NCBI RefSeq assembly: GCF_016901955.1
Contig: NZ_JACJLC010000005.1
Coordinates: forward strand, 20,186-84,185
Origin: Pseudoflavonifractor phocaeensis
GTDB lineage: Bacteria; Bacillota; Clostridia; Oscillospirales; Oscillospiraceae
Direction: 5' to 3'
DNA: 64,000 bases
Numbering within the stretch: the stretch's first letter is position 1; each line of letters starts with the position of its first letter. Made by a program: the position numbers and the translations under genes. The notes below the pieces were generated by a model. It did not search any database and had not been told where the DNA came from. It was given only the letters and a program-made list of their open reading frames with translations. Positions 33,564-42,372 of the stretch are shown here, piece by piece.

Positions 33564-34409
33564 TTGAGTTATCTGATGTCCATTCTCATGGGGATCATCC
33601 AGGGTGTGGCGGAGTTCCTGCCCATCTCCAGCTCCGGCCATCTGGCCCTGTTCCAACAGTTCTTCGGCATGGAGAATATGGAGGAAAAGTACATGTTTTT
33701 TACCGTCCTGCTCCACTTCGGCACCCTGATCTCGGTGTGCGTGGTGTACTGGCGGGACATCGTGGATATGATCCGGGAGTTTTTCCTGGGTATTGCCGCT
33801 CTGGCGGGAAAGGACAACGGCGCTCCGCCGCCCCCGGCCCGGCGGATGGTGATGCTCATCATCCTTGCCACTCTGCCTCTGTTTGTGATGGTATTTCTTC
33901 AGGACGCGGTGAACACCCTGTTCTCCAACTCCATCATGGTATCCATCGCTCTGCTGTGTACCGGCTTCATCCTCTATTTCTCCGACCGGATGGCCAGAGG
34001 CCGCAAGACCGCTAAAAACGCCACCGTGGCCGACGCCCTCATCGTGGGCTGCGGCCAGGCCCTGGCGGTGATCCCCGGCCTGTCCCGCTCGGGCACCACC
34101 ATCTCTGTGGGAATGCTCCGGGGCTTTGACCGGGCATTCGCCGTCCGCTTCTCCTTCCTCATGTCTCTTCCCGCCATTCTGGGGGCCAACGTGCTGGAGG
34201 TCAAGAACGCGGTGGAGGCCGGCTTCAATATGGCGGAGCTGCCCATGTATCTGGTGGGCGTGTTGGTGGCCGCTGTGGTGGGCTATTTTGCTATCCGTCT
34301 GGTCAAGAGTCTGTCCGACAAAGGCAAATTTGGTATGTTTGCCTACTACTGCTGGGCGGTGGGCCTGGGCAGCCTCATCGCCGGCGTGGTCAAGACCATT
34401 GTGGGCTGA
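33564..34409 (+). CDS. uppP: Undecaprenyl-diphosphatase (BacA type)
   Basis: 281 residues from TTG 33564, 7 bases after GGAGGG. About eight membrane helices. The two family motifs are intact: QGVAEFLPISSSGHL with the catalytic Glu and Ser cluster, and PGLSRSGTTISVGMLRG. It dephosphorylates undecaprenyl pyrophosphate to recycle the lipid carrier for peptidoglycan and wall polymers, and overexpression gives bacitracin resistance. It is 36 bases before ftsK. Confidence 0.95.
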   Translation: MSYLMSILMGIIQGVAEFLPISSSGHLALFQQFFGMENMEEKYMFFTVLLHFGTLISVCVVYWRDIVDMIREFFLGIAALAGKDNGAPPPPARRMVMLIILATLPLFVMVFLQDAVNTLFSNSIMVSIALLCTGFILYFSDRMARGRKTAKNATVADALIVGCGQALAVIPGLSRSGTTISVGMLRGFDRAFAVRFSFLMSLPAILGANVLEVKNAVEAGFNMAELPMYLVGVLVAAVVGYFAIRLVKSLSDKGKFGMFAYYCWAVGLGSLIAGVVKTIVG

Positions 34410-34445
34410 CCCGCGTCAAGTTTCCCTGGAAAGGATCTGATACCT

Positions 34446-37124
34446 ATGGCCACAGCACAAAAGAAGACCTCCGGCGGAAAGCGGACCGCTTCTTCCGGTC
34501 GGAAACCGACCGCCAAACGCGCGTCTACCGCCAACAGCCGGAGCAAAAAGTCCGCGCCCCGTCCTGTCCGGCGGGAGGTGGGGGCGGTGGTGTGCCTGCT
34601 GCTGGCCATTTTTGCCGCCCTGGGTTACTTCCACATCCAGGCCATCTTTATCGACTTTTTCTGTGGCGTGGTGAAGGGACTTATCGGCTACGGTTATCTG
34701 CTGCTGCCCCCCATGCTGCTGGTGGCCAGCGGCATCCTGGCCTTCCACCGTGGCCGTCCCGTTCAGCTGCGGGTGTGGTGCGCCCTGCTGCTGCCCGTAC
34801 TGGCCGGTGGGCTGCTCCACCTGTTCCTGGCCAAGGGCGCCTACAACTGGAACCTGGATATGGTAAAGCTGCTGTGGACCCAGGGAGAAACCCTGACCAG
34901 CGGCGGCGTGGTCAGCGGGGGGCTGGCCCTGGGCCTTACCGCTGTATTCAGCAAGATCGGCGCCGGCATTATCTTCGCCATCCTGGGGATCATCCTGGTG
35001 ATGGTGTGCTTCCATATTTCCCCCTCCGATCTGGCCGACAGCTTTCGGGAGCGTCCCCGGGTGGAATATGAGGAGGAAGAGCTGCCCGTCCCCCGTCGCC
35101 GGGTGAAGGAGGAGCGGCCCAAGGCTGTGGAAGAGCCCCGGGAGAAGCGGGCCAAGGCGGAGATCGATATCCCGGTGGATGAGGGTCCCCTGGTAGGCAA
35201 GACCAGGGAGCCCAAGCCGGTGGAGAAGAAGGAGCGGTTCTTCAACCGCAAGCCCTCGGTGCCCACTCCCGATCAGGTGCTGGCTGGGGTGAGCGGGGGG
35301 GAGGCCCCCCAGGAGGAGGAGGAGAGGGCGCAGGCCCCTGGGGAGGAGGTCCGGCCCGCCCCTCCCGAGCCCCTGGTGGAGGAGCCCGTTCAGCCCGAGC
35401 CGGAGTCTCAGCCAGCCCCCATGCCAGAGATCGTGCGGGAGCCGGCGGTGCCCGCCCCGCCCAGCAGCAAGGCCAGGCAGCGGGAGGAGGCTGCCCAGGC
35501 GGCGGCCGAGGTGGCCCAGGACATCGCCCGCAGCCTGGAGGAGGAACCGGCGGCCTACCAGTATCCCCCGGTGTCTTTGCTCACCGAGGGGGAAGGCGTA
35601 TCCAGCTCCGACGTGGCCGGGGAGCTGCGGGCCAACCAGGCCCGCCTGTCCGACACCATCCGCTCCTTCGGCATCGACGCATCCATCTCCAATGTGACCC
35701 GGGGCCCCTCGGTGACCCGGTATGAGCTGGAGCTGGACCAGGGCGTCCGTCTCAACAAGCTGACCAACCTGGCCGATGATATCGCCCTGGCGCTGGGGGC
35801 GGCCGGGGTGCGCATTGCCCCCATCCCCAACCAGATCTCCATGGTGGGCATCGAGGTGCCCAACCGGCTGGTGTCCCCGGTGTATATCCACGACGTGATC
35901 GATTCCAAGGAGTTCCGGGACAACCCCTCCAAGGTATCCTTCGCCGTGGGTAAGGATATCGGCGGCAACAACATCGTAGGTAATATCGCCAAGCTGCCCC
36001 ATCTGCTCATTGCCGGCACCACCGGTTCCGGTAAGTCGGTGTGTACCAACTCCCTCATCATTTCCCTGCTGTACAAGGCCACGCCGGAAGAAGTGCGCCT
36101 TATCATGGTGGACCCCAAGATGGTGGAGCTGGGCATTTACAACGGCATCCCCCATCTGCTCATTCCGGTGGTTACCGACCCCAAAAAGGCAGCCGGCGCT
36201 CTCCAGTGGGCGGTGGTGGAGATGATGAAGCGGTACCGTGCCTTCTCCGAGATCGGGGTCCGGGACCTGGCCAGCTACAACGCCCACGCCGCCAAGACCC
36301 TGGACATGGAGAAGATGCCCCAGATCGTGGTGGTCATCGACGAGCTGGCCGACCTGATGCTGGTGGCCGCCAAGGAGGTGGAGGAATCCATCTGCCGGGT
36401 GGCCCAGATGGGCCGTGCCGCCGGGATGCACCTCATCATCGCCACCCAGCGGCCCTCCGCTGACGTGATCACCGGTCTGATGAAGGCCAACATCCCCAGC
36501 CGCATTGCCTTTGCCGTGGCCTCTTCGCTGGAGTCCCGTATCATCCTGGACACCACCGGCGCGGAAAAGCTGGTGGGCCGGGGCGACATGCTCTACTTCC
36601 CCCTGGGCTCCGGCAAGCCCCAGCGGGTCCAGGGCTGCCTCATCTCCGACGAGGAGGTGGCCGCCGTGGTGGGCTTCATCAAGCAGAACAGCGGCGGGGC
36701 CGAGTACGACCAGGAGATCATGCACGACATCGAAAAGCATGCCGCCGAGAAGGAGAAGGGCTCCAAGGGTGTGGGTGGCTCCGCTCCGGAAGAAGTGGGA
36801 GACGAGTACGACGAGTTGCTTCCCTCCGCCATCGAGGTGGTGGTGGAGACCGGCATGGCCTCTGTGTCCATGCTCCAGCGGCGGCTGAAGCTGGGCTATT
36901 CCCGGGCCGCCCGTCTGGTGGACCAGATGGAGGAGAAGGGCGTGGTGGGCCCCTTCGAGGGCTCCAAGCCACGGCAGCTGCTCATCACCAAGGAACAGTG
37001 GCAGGAGATGCAGTTCAAGCAGGACATGGCCGCCGGGGCCTCCGAGCCGGTGCCTGACGAGCTGGGGTTTGAAGGGGACGCGGTGCCCCAAAGCCGGGAC
37101 CTGCCCCCCTTCGATCTGGATTGA
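34446..37124 (+). CDS. FtsK/SpoIIIE DNA translocase
   Basis: 892 residues. Four TM helices in the first 200 (PVRREVGAVVCLLLAIFAAL and so on), a Pro/Glu-rich linker (about 205-375), the alpha domain (TRGPSVTRYELELDQGVRLN), and the motor with Walker A AGTTGSGKSVCTNSLIISLL near 522 and Walker B VVVIDELADLMLVAAKEVEE. The C-terminal gamma winged helix (about 790-860, GMASVSMLQRRLKLGYSRAA) reads KOPS/SRS sequences. It pumps chromosome through the division or sporulation septum. Whether it is the vegetative or sporulation paralogue cannot be told here. Confidence 0.95.
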   Translation: MATAQKKTSGGKRTASSGRKPTAKRASTANSRSKKSAPRPVRREVGAVVCLLLAIFAALGYFHIQAIFIDFFCGVVKGLIGYGYLLLPPMLLVASGILAFHRGRPVQLRVWCALLLPVLAGGLLHLFLAKGAYNWNLDMVKLLWTQGETLTSGGVVSGGLALGLTAVFSKIGAGIIFAILGIILVMVCFHISPSDLADSFRERPRVEYEEEELPVPRRRVKEERPKAVEEPREKRAKAEIDIPVDEGPLVGKTREPKPVEKKERFFNRKPSVPTPDQVLAGVSGGEAPQEEEERAQAPGEEVRPAPPEPLVEEPVQPEPESQPAPMPEIVREPAVPAPPSSKARQREEAAQAAAEVAQDIARSLEEEPAAYQYPPVSLLTEGEGVSSSDVAGELRANQARLSDTIRSFGIDASISNVTRGPSVTRYELELDQGVRLNKLTNLADDIALALGAAGVRIAPIPNQISMVGIEVPNRLVSPVYIHDVIDSKEFRDNPSKVSFAVGKDIGGNNIVGNIAKLPHLLIAGTTGSGKSVCTNSLIISLLYKATPEEVRLIMVDPKMVELGIYNGIPHLLIPVVTDPKKAAGALQWAVVEMMKRYRAFSEIGVRDLASYNAHAAKTLDMEKMPQIVVVIDELADLMLVAAKEVEESICRVAQMGRAAGMHLIIATQRPSADVITGLMKANIPSRIAFAVASSLESRIILDTTGAEKLVGRGDMLYFPLGSGKPQRVQGCLISDEEVAAVVGFIKQNSGGAEYDQEIMHDIEKHAAEKEKGSKGVGGSAPEEVGDEYDELLPSAIEVVVETGMASVSMLQRRLKLGYSRAARLVDQMEEKGVVGPFEGSKPRQLLITKEQWQEMQFKQDMAAGASEPVPDELGFEGDAVPQSRDLPPFDLD

Positions 37125-37161
37125 ATGGGATCAAAACGGGGCGGTTACAAGTGAATCCATC

Positions 37162-37248
37162 TGTCATCCTGAGCCCCGAAGGGGCGAAGGATCTTCCGGC
37201 AGCGGACCAACCGGCGGGAAAGATCCTTCGCTCTCGCTCAGGATGACA
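37162..37248. repeat. TCATCCTGAG dispersed repeat, copy 2
   Basis: Same architecture as 7715-7801: TGTCATCCTGAGCCCC and GGGGCGAAGGATCTT at the left, AAAGATCCTTCGC and GCTCAGGATGACA at the right, about 25 variable bases between. It is directly followed by the terminator hairpin. Confidence 0.8.
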
Positions 37249-37251
37249 AAA

Positions 37252-37286
37252 ATGGGGCCTGCCGCGTTTTTTGCGGCAGGCCCCAT
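37252..37286. terminator. Bidirectional terminator between ftsK and purD
   Basis: ATGGGGCCTGCCGC pairs perfectly with GCGGCAGGCCCCAT around a T-rich loop; AAAA precedes and TTT follows. Confidence 0.8.
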
Positions 37287-37297
37287 TTGGATCATCT

Positions 37298-38554
37298 TTA
37301 TACCCGCCCGATGTCGGTGCGGAAGTGCATGTCGGTGAAGTGGATGTGCTTGGCGGCGGCGTATGCCCCGTCGATGGCCTCGTCCAGGGTGTCGCCCACA
37401 GCGGTGACCCCCAGGACCCGGCCGCCGTTGGTGACGATGTTGCCGTCGTCATCCAGCTTGGTGCCGGCATGAAAGACCACGGCGCCCTGATTGGCGGCGT
37501 CCAGTCCGGTGATGGGGTAGCCCTTTTTGTAATTCCCGGGGTAGCCTCCGCTGGCCAGAACCAGGCAGCAGGCGGCCCCCGGCTTCCACTGAATGTCGAT
37601 CTGGCTCAGGGCCCCCTCCCGGCAGGCGGCGAAGATCTCCATCAGGTCGGAGTCCAGCAGGGAGAGCACCGCCTGGCACTCGGGATCGCCGAACCGGGCG
37701 TTGTACTCCACCACCTTGGGCCCCTGGGGGGTGATCATCAGGCCGAAGTAGATGACCCCCTTGAAGGGGCGGCCCTCCGCCTTCAGAGCGGCCACGGTGG
37801 GCAGGAAAATGTCCCGCATACACTGGATGGCCACGGGAGTGGTGTAGTTGGGGGAGGGGGAGATGGCCCCCATGCCGCCGGTGTTGGGGCCCTGGTTGCC
37901 GTCATAGGCCCGCTTGTGGTCCTGGGAGGAGGGCATGCACAACAGGTGCTCTCCGTCGCAGAAGGCCAGCACGGTGACCTCAGGGCCGGTCATGCACTCC
38001 TCGATGACCACCTTGGCCCCGGCCTCGCCGAAGCGGTGGTCGCCCATCATGGAGCGGACGGCCTCCTTGGCCTCCTCCACGGTCTGAGCCACGATGACCC
38101 CCTTGCCCAGGGCCAGGCCGTCGGCCTTTACCACGATGGGGGCCCCCTGGGCCTCCACATAGGCCAGGGCGGCCTCCATGTCGGTAAAGGTTTCGTACCT
38201 GGCGGTAGGGATGTTGTACTTCTTCATCAGATTTTTGGAGAAGCTCTTGCTGGCCTCAATGATGGCCGCGTCGGCGGTGGGACCGAAGGCGGGGATGCCG
38301 GCGGCCTCCATGGCGTCCACCATGCCCAGGGCCAGAGGGTCGTCGGGGGCCACCACCACAAAGTCCATGGAGCGGCTCTTGGCCCACTTCACCATGCCCT
38401 CCACGTCGGTGGCGGCGATGGGCACGCACTGGGCGATGGATTCAATGCCGCCGTTGCCGGGGGCGCAGTAAAGGCGGGTGACGTGGGGGCTCTGGGCCAG
38501 CTTCCAGCAGATGGCGTGCTCCCGCCCGCCGCCGCCTACCACGAGAACTTTCAT
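37298..38554 (-). CDS. purD: Phosphoribosylamine--glycine ligase
   Basis: 418 residues. Opens MKVLVVGGGGREHAICWKLA. ATP-grasp domain with [28 protein letters not shown] and the metal ligands in EYNARFGDPECQAVLSLLDS. It joins glycine to phosphoribosylamine (step 2 of purine synthesis). It is the last purine gene in the window, separated from purH by 240 bases rich in hairpins including a likely terminator, so its expression may be uncoupled from the rest of the operon. Confidence 0.96.
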   Translation of the reverse strand: MKVLVVGGGGREHAICWKLAQSPHVTRLYCAPGNGGIESIAQCVPIAATDVEGMVKWAKSRSMDFVVVAPDDPLALGMVDAMEAAGIPAFGPTADAAIIEASKSFSKNLMKKYNIPTARYETFTDMEAALAYVEAQGAPIVVKADGLALGKGVIVAQTVEEAKEAVRSMMGDHRFGEAGAKVVIEECMTGPEVTVLAFCDGEHLLCMPSSQDHKRAYDGNQGPNTGGMGAISPSPNYTTPVAIQCMRDIFLPTVAALKAEGRPFKGVIYFGLMITPQGPKVVEYNARFGDPECQAVLSLLDSDLMEIFAACREGALSQIDIQWKPGAACCLVLASGGYPGNYKKGYPITGLDAANQGAVVFHAGTKLDDDGNIVTNGGRVLGVTAVGDTLDEAIDGAYAAAKHIHFTDMHFRTDIGRV

Positions 38555-38582
38555 ATTCAGACCTCATTTCGTTTCCCCCGTC

Positions 38583-38600
38583 CTTTTCGCGCAGCGAAAA
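38583..38600 (-). other. Short hairpin upstream of purD
   Basis: TTTTCGC pairs with GCGAAAA around GCA. It is one of a series of stems between purH and purD. Confidence 0.4.
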
Positions 38601-38639
38601 GTTTTTTCGCGGAGGGTGTTGCGCTCCGTGACCCCGGAG

Positions 38640-38687
38640 CGAAAAAATAAAATCTATGGTTGGGAGAATTCATTTCTCCCAACCATA
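38640..38687 (-). terminator. Likely terminator between purH and purD
   Basis: A perfect 14-bp stem, TATGGTTGGGAGAA with its complement, around a 5-base loop. On the minus strand it is followed by GATTTTATTTTTTCG. Confidence 0.7.
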
Positions 38688-38725
38688 CCCCGACCCGCGC
38701 CGCGGGGCGCGAAACCGGGGGTATC

Positions 38726-38761
38726 GCAGAACTGCGCCAAGATGTCTTGGCGCAGTTCTGC
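38726..38761. repeat. Perfect 17-bp inverted repeat
   Basis: GCAGAACTGCGCCAAGA, two bases, then its exact complement. It lies in the purH-purD gap. No T run adjoins it. Confidence 0.7.
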
Positions 38762-38765
38762 GTAT

Positions 38766-38788
38766 CCAGGGGGATTGGATCCCCCTGG
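38766..38788. repeat. Perfect 10-bp inverted repeat
   Basis: CCAGGGGGAT, TGG, then ATCCCCCTGG, 6 bases past the purH stop. It is the first of the stems between purH and purD. Confidence 0.65.
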
Positions 38789-38794
38789 AATCCA

Positions 38795-39967
38795 TTAGTG
38801 GTGGAACAGCCGCATGCCGGTAAAGGCCATGACGATGCCGTACTTGTTACAGGTGGCGATGACGTGGTCGTCCCGGATGGAGCCGCCGGGCTGAACGATA
38901 TACTGCACGCCGGATTTGCGGGCCCGCTCCACGTTGTCGCCGAAGGGGAAGAAGGCGTCGGAGCCCACGGTGACCCCGGACTGGGTGGTGATCCAGGCCT
39001 TTTTCTCCTCGGCGGTGAGTACCTCGGGTTTGACCTTGAAGGTGTTCTGCCACACTCCCTCGGCCAGCACGTCCTCGTACTCGTCGGAGATATATACGTC
39101 GATGGCGTTGTCCCGGTCGGGGCGGCGGATGCCGTCCACGAACTGGAGGCCCAGCACCTTGGGATGCTGGCGCAGCAGCCAGTTGTCCGCCTTGGAGCCC
39201 GCCAGACGGGTGCAGTGGATGCGGCTCTGCTGGCCGGCGCCCACGCCGATGGCCTGGCCGTCCTTCACGTAGCACACGGAGTTGGACTGGGTGTACTTCA
39301 GGGTAATGAGGGAGATGAGCATATCCCGGCGGGCCGCCTCGGGCAGATCCTTGTTATCGGTGACAATGTTGTTCAGAAGGGCCTCGTTGATCTCGTAGTT
39401 GTTGCGGCCCTGCTCAAAGGTGATGCCGAACACGTCCTTGTGCTCAATGGCCTTGGGGACGTAGTTGGGGTCGATCTGCACCACGTTGTAGCCGCCCTTG
39501 CGCTTGGTTTTCAGCACCTCCAGGGCCTCGTCGGTGTAGCCGGGGGCGATGACGCCGTCGGACACCTCCAGGGCCAGGTAGCGGGCGGTCTGCACGTCGC
39601 ACACGTCGGACAGAGCGGCCCAGTCGCCGTAGGAGCACAGCCGGTCGGCTCCCCGGGCCTTCACATAGGCGCAGGCGATGGGGGAGAGGTCCATACCCTC
39701 GGCAAAGTAGATCTGCTTCTCCACGTCGGTGAGGGGGGTGCCCACGGCGGCGCCGGCGGGGGAGACGTGCTTGAAGGAGGCGGCGGCGGGCAGACCGGTG
39801 GCTTCCTTCAGCTCCTTCACCAGCTGCCAGGAATTGAGGGCGTCCAGGAAGTTGATATACCCCGGCTTGCCGTTGAGCACCCGGATGGGCAGCTGGCCCG
39901 ACTCCATGAAGATGCGGGCGGGCTTTTGGTTGGGGTTACAGCCGTATTTCAGTTCCAGTTCCGTCAT
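38795..39967 (-). CDS. Stand-alone AICAR formyltransferase
   Basis: 390 residues, equivalent to the C-terminal transformylase half of bifunctional PurH only; the MGS-like IMP cyclohydrolase domain is absent. It starts MTELELKYGCNPNQKPARIF and has ASFKHVSPAGAAVG (the KHANPCGVA region of PurH), GVIAPGYTDEAL and a C-terminal IRDDHVIATCNKYGI. It formylates AICAR with 10-formyl-THF. The missing cyclohydrolase activity is supplied by the PurO-like gene just upstream, 12 bases away. Confidence 0.9.
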   Translation of the reverse strand: MTELELKYGCNPNQKPARIFMESGQLPIRVLNGKPGYINFLDALNSWQLVKELKEATGLPAAASFKHVSPAGAAVGTPLTDVEKQIYFAEGMDLSPIACAYVKARGADRLCSYGDWAALSDVCDVQTARYLALEVSDGVIAPGYTDEALEVLKTKRKGGYNVVQIDPNYVPKAIEHKDVFGITFEQGRNNYEINEALLNNIVTDNKDLPEAARRDMLISLITLKYTQSNSVCYVKDGQAIGVGAGQQSRIHCTRLAGSKADNWLLRQHPKVLGLQFVDGIRRPDRDNAIDVYISDEYEDVLAEGVWQNTFKVKPEVLTAEEKKAWITTQSGVTVGSDAFFPFGDNVERARKSGVQYIVQPGGSIRDDHVIATCNKYGIVMAFTGMRLFHH

Positions 39968-39979
39968 GACGGTGCCTCC

Positions 39980-40690
39980 TTACGCTTCGTGCTTGTTGAG
40001 GATGACCGTCTCCCAGCTGCCGGTCATGATGTCGATATAGCGCACAAACAGGGAGACCTTGTTGTCCTCGTTCAGGTTGTCCCAGATCAGCTGGGCAAAC
40101 TCCTGGGGGGTCTTGCTGTCGATGGCCACCTGCTCCGGCTCCCCCTCGAAGGAGGGCAGGGGGTCGCCGTCCCCCATATAGGTGTGGATGAAGTGGCCCT
40201 GGCCCGCCAGGGGGGACTCGTAGGTGAAATAGTACCGGCGGCAGGAGGCCGGGTCCCCGTCGGCGCTCTTCAGGATGGACAGGACGTAGTCCCCCTCCTT
40301 CTTCACCAGGCCGGAGATCCGGGGGGTGTAGTTGGGCCCGTCGGGCTCGAAGGTGCGGGTGTGGAGGGCCTGGGAGAAGGTCTTGCCGGCGGCCAGCCCC
40401 TCCCGTACGGTGTCGGTCTGGTCCCCGTTGGTGACGATGGTGGAGGCGCCGAACACCCGGACGGGGTTGTAGATGATGAGGGAGGGGTCGGTCATCTTGG
40501 AGGGATCGTGGGCCTGGGTGCGGATGCCGTCGGGGGTCTCCACAAATACCCGGTTGCGGGAGTTTTCGCTGCGGCCCATGATGAAGTAGGCGATGACCGC
40601 CTTGGTGTCGTCGGCGGAGCGGCCCAGCACGATGCCCCGGCCGGGGTAGGGATTGGAACGCAGCAGTTGGGCAAGATCCAGAGTTTTCAT
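39980..40690 (-). CDS. PurO-like IMP cyclohydrolase
   Basis: 236 residues from ATG 40690 (AGGAAGGGG upstream), 1 base after purN. The start region PYPGRGIVLGRSADDTKAVI and GRSENSRNRVFVE matches the archaeal PurO-type IMP cyclohydrolase family (GR-x-x-x-x-G, then S-R-S-x-x-N-R). The family closes the purine ring from FAICAR to IMP. Its place next to a transformylase-only PurH homologue supports this role. About 35 residues longer than typical archaeal PurO. Confidence 0.85.
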   Translation of the reverse strand: MKTLDLAQLLRSNPYPGRGIVLGRSADDTKAVIAYFIMGRSENSRNRVFVETPDGIRTQAHDPSKMTDPSLIIYNPVRVFGASTIVTNGDQTDTVREGLAAGKTFSQALHTRTFEPDGPNYTPRISGLVKKEGDYVLSILKSADGDPASCRRYYFTYESPLAGQGHFIHTYMGDGDPLPSFEGEPEQVAIDSKTPQEFAQLIWDNLNEDNKVSLFVRYIDIMTGSWETVILNKHEA

Positions 40691-40691
40691 A

Positions 40692-41327
40692 TCACAGTTC
40701 CCCTTCCTGAATAAGTACGGTCCGCCCCTCCACCGAGAGGCGGCCTTCACAAAACAGGGAGACAGCCTTTGGCAGGATGATCCACTCGGCCTGCTCCATC
40801 ACCCGGCGCTGGAGGACCTCCGGGGTGTCCCCGGGCAGGATGTCCACCGCCTTTTGCAGCACGATGGGGCCGCCGTCGGGCTCCTCGTTGACGAAGTGGA
40901 CGGTGGCGCCGGTGACCTTCACGCCGTAGGCCAGGGCCTTTTCATGGACGTGGAGGCCGTAATAGCCCGCCCCGCAGAAGGAGGGGATGAGGGCGGGGTG
41001 GACGTTGAGGATGGCGTTGGGGTAGGCCGCTACCATCTCCTCGGTGAGGATGTGCATAAAGCCTGCCAGCACCACCAGGCCGATGTCCAGCTCCTTCAGT
41101 CTGGCTACCAGGGCCTGGGTCATGGCACGGTTGGAGTCGTATTCCTTCCGAGCCACCACATAGCCGGGGATACCCGCCTTTTGAGCCCGCTCCAGGGCGT
41201 AGGCCCCTGCCTTGGAGGAGATCACCGCGGTGATCTCCCCGTTTTTCAGCTCGCCCCGGTTCTGAGCGTCGATGAGGGCCTGGAGGTTGGTACCGCCCCC
41301 GGAGACCAGTACGGCGATCTTTGTCAT
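40692..41327 (-). CDS. purN: Phosphoribosylglycinamide formyltransferase
   Basis: 211 residues. Starts KIAVLVSGGGTNLQALIDA and has LAGFMHILTEEMVAAYPNAI, NVHPALIPSFCG with the catalytic Asn-His pair, and GATVHFVNEEPDGGPIVLQK with the Asp. Transfers formyl from 10-formyl-THF to GAR (step 3). Overlaps purM by 4 bases. In HPALIPSFCG the usual LLPSFKG loop is slightly changed. Confidence 0.95.
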   Translation of the reverse strand: MTKIAVLVSGGGTNLQALIDAQNRGELKNGEITAVISSKAGAYALERAQKAGIPGYVVARKEYDSNRAMTQALVARLKELDIGLVVLAGFMHILTEEMVAAYPNAILNVHPALIPSFCGAGYYGLHVHEKALAYGVKVTGATVHFVNEEPDGGPIVLQKAVDILPGDTPEVLQRRVMEQAEWIILPKAVSLFCEGRLSVEGRTVLIQEGEL

Positions 41328-42367
41328 ACCAGCTCCACTCCCGCCTCGCCGGCTACCACCGAGCCGATGACATAGGCCTGCTCACCGGCCTGGTCCAGCA
41401 GCGCCATGGCCTGGTCGGCCTGACCGGCGGGGACGGCCATGATGAGGCCGATGCCCATATTGAAGGTGTTGTACATATCCCGCCGGGGGATGCCGCCCTT
41501 CTCCTCGATCAGGTCGAAAATGGGAAGACGGGGGAAGGAGTCCAGCTGGATCCGGGCGGTGAGGCCCTCGGTCATCATCCGGGGCACGTTCTCATAGAAG
41601 CCGCCGCCGGTGATGTGGCTGATGGCGTGGATGTCCACCCCGTCCTTCAGCAGGGCCTGGACGGCCTTGACGTAGATGCGGGTGGGGGTGAGCAGGGCAT
41701 CGCCCAGACTCTGGCCCCCCAGCTCGGCCACCGGGGCCTTCAGGTCGGCGTGCTCTACGTCGAACACCTTGCGCACCAGGGAGAAGCCGTTGGAGTGGAC
41801 GCCGGTGGAGGCCAGGCCGATGAGAGTGTCTCCCTCCGCCAGAGCCTTGCCGTCAATGATCTTCTCCTCGTCCACAATGCCTACGGAGAACCCGGCCACG
41901 TCGTAGTCCTCCTCGGGCATCATGCCGGGGTGCTCGGCGGTCTCGCCTCCCACCAGAGCGCAGCCGGCCTGACGGCAGCCCTCGGTGATACCGGAGACAA
42001 TTTCGGCGATGCGGGCAGGATTATTTTTGCCACAGGCGATATAGTCCAGGAAGAACAGGGGGGAGGCTCCTCCACAGATAATGTCGTTGACGCACATAGC
42101 CACGCAGTCGATACCGATGGTGTCGTGCTTGTCCATCAGCTGGGCAAGGCGCAGCTTGGTGCCCACGCCGTCGGTGCCGGAAACCAGCACCGGGCGCTTC
42201 ATACCGGACACGTCGGGAGCGAACAGGCCGCCGAAGCCGCCCAGAGTACCCATAACGCCGGGGATATAGGTGGATTCCACCATGGGGCGTATGCGCTCTA
42301 CCGACTCATAGCCGGCGGTGACGTCCACACCGGCCGCGGCGTAGGATTCGGAGTGAGAGTTTTTCAT
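41324..42367 (-). CDS. purM: Phosphoribosylformylglycinamidine cyclo-ligase
   Basis: 347 residues from ATG 42367, 5 bases after the purF stop with AAAGGA upstream. SYAAAGVDVTAGYESVERI, VSGTDGVGTKLRLAQ, CVNDIICGGASPLFFLDYIA and ALVGGETAEHPGM are the PurM signatures; SHITGGGFYENVPRM follows. It closes the imidazole ring to AIR with ATP (step 5). Confidence 0.97.
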   Translation of the reverse strand: MKNSHSESYAAAGVDVTAGYESVERIRPMVESTYIPGVMGTLGGFGGLFAPDVSGMKRPVLVSGTDGVGTKLRLAQLMDKHDTIGIDCVAMCVNDIICGGASPLFFLDYIACGKNNPARIAEIVSGITEGCRQAGCALVGGETAEHPGMMPEEDYDVAGFSVGIVDEEKIIDGKALAEGDTLIGLASTGVHSNGFSLVRKVFDVEHADLKAPVAELGGQSLGDALLTPTRIYVKAVQALLKDGVDIHAISHITGGGFYENVPRMMTEGLTARIQLDSFPRLPIFDLIEEKGGIPRRDMYNTFNMGIGLIMAVPAGQADQAMALLDQAGEQAYVIGSVVAGEAGVELV

Positions 42368-42372
42368 AGCGG

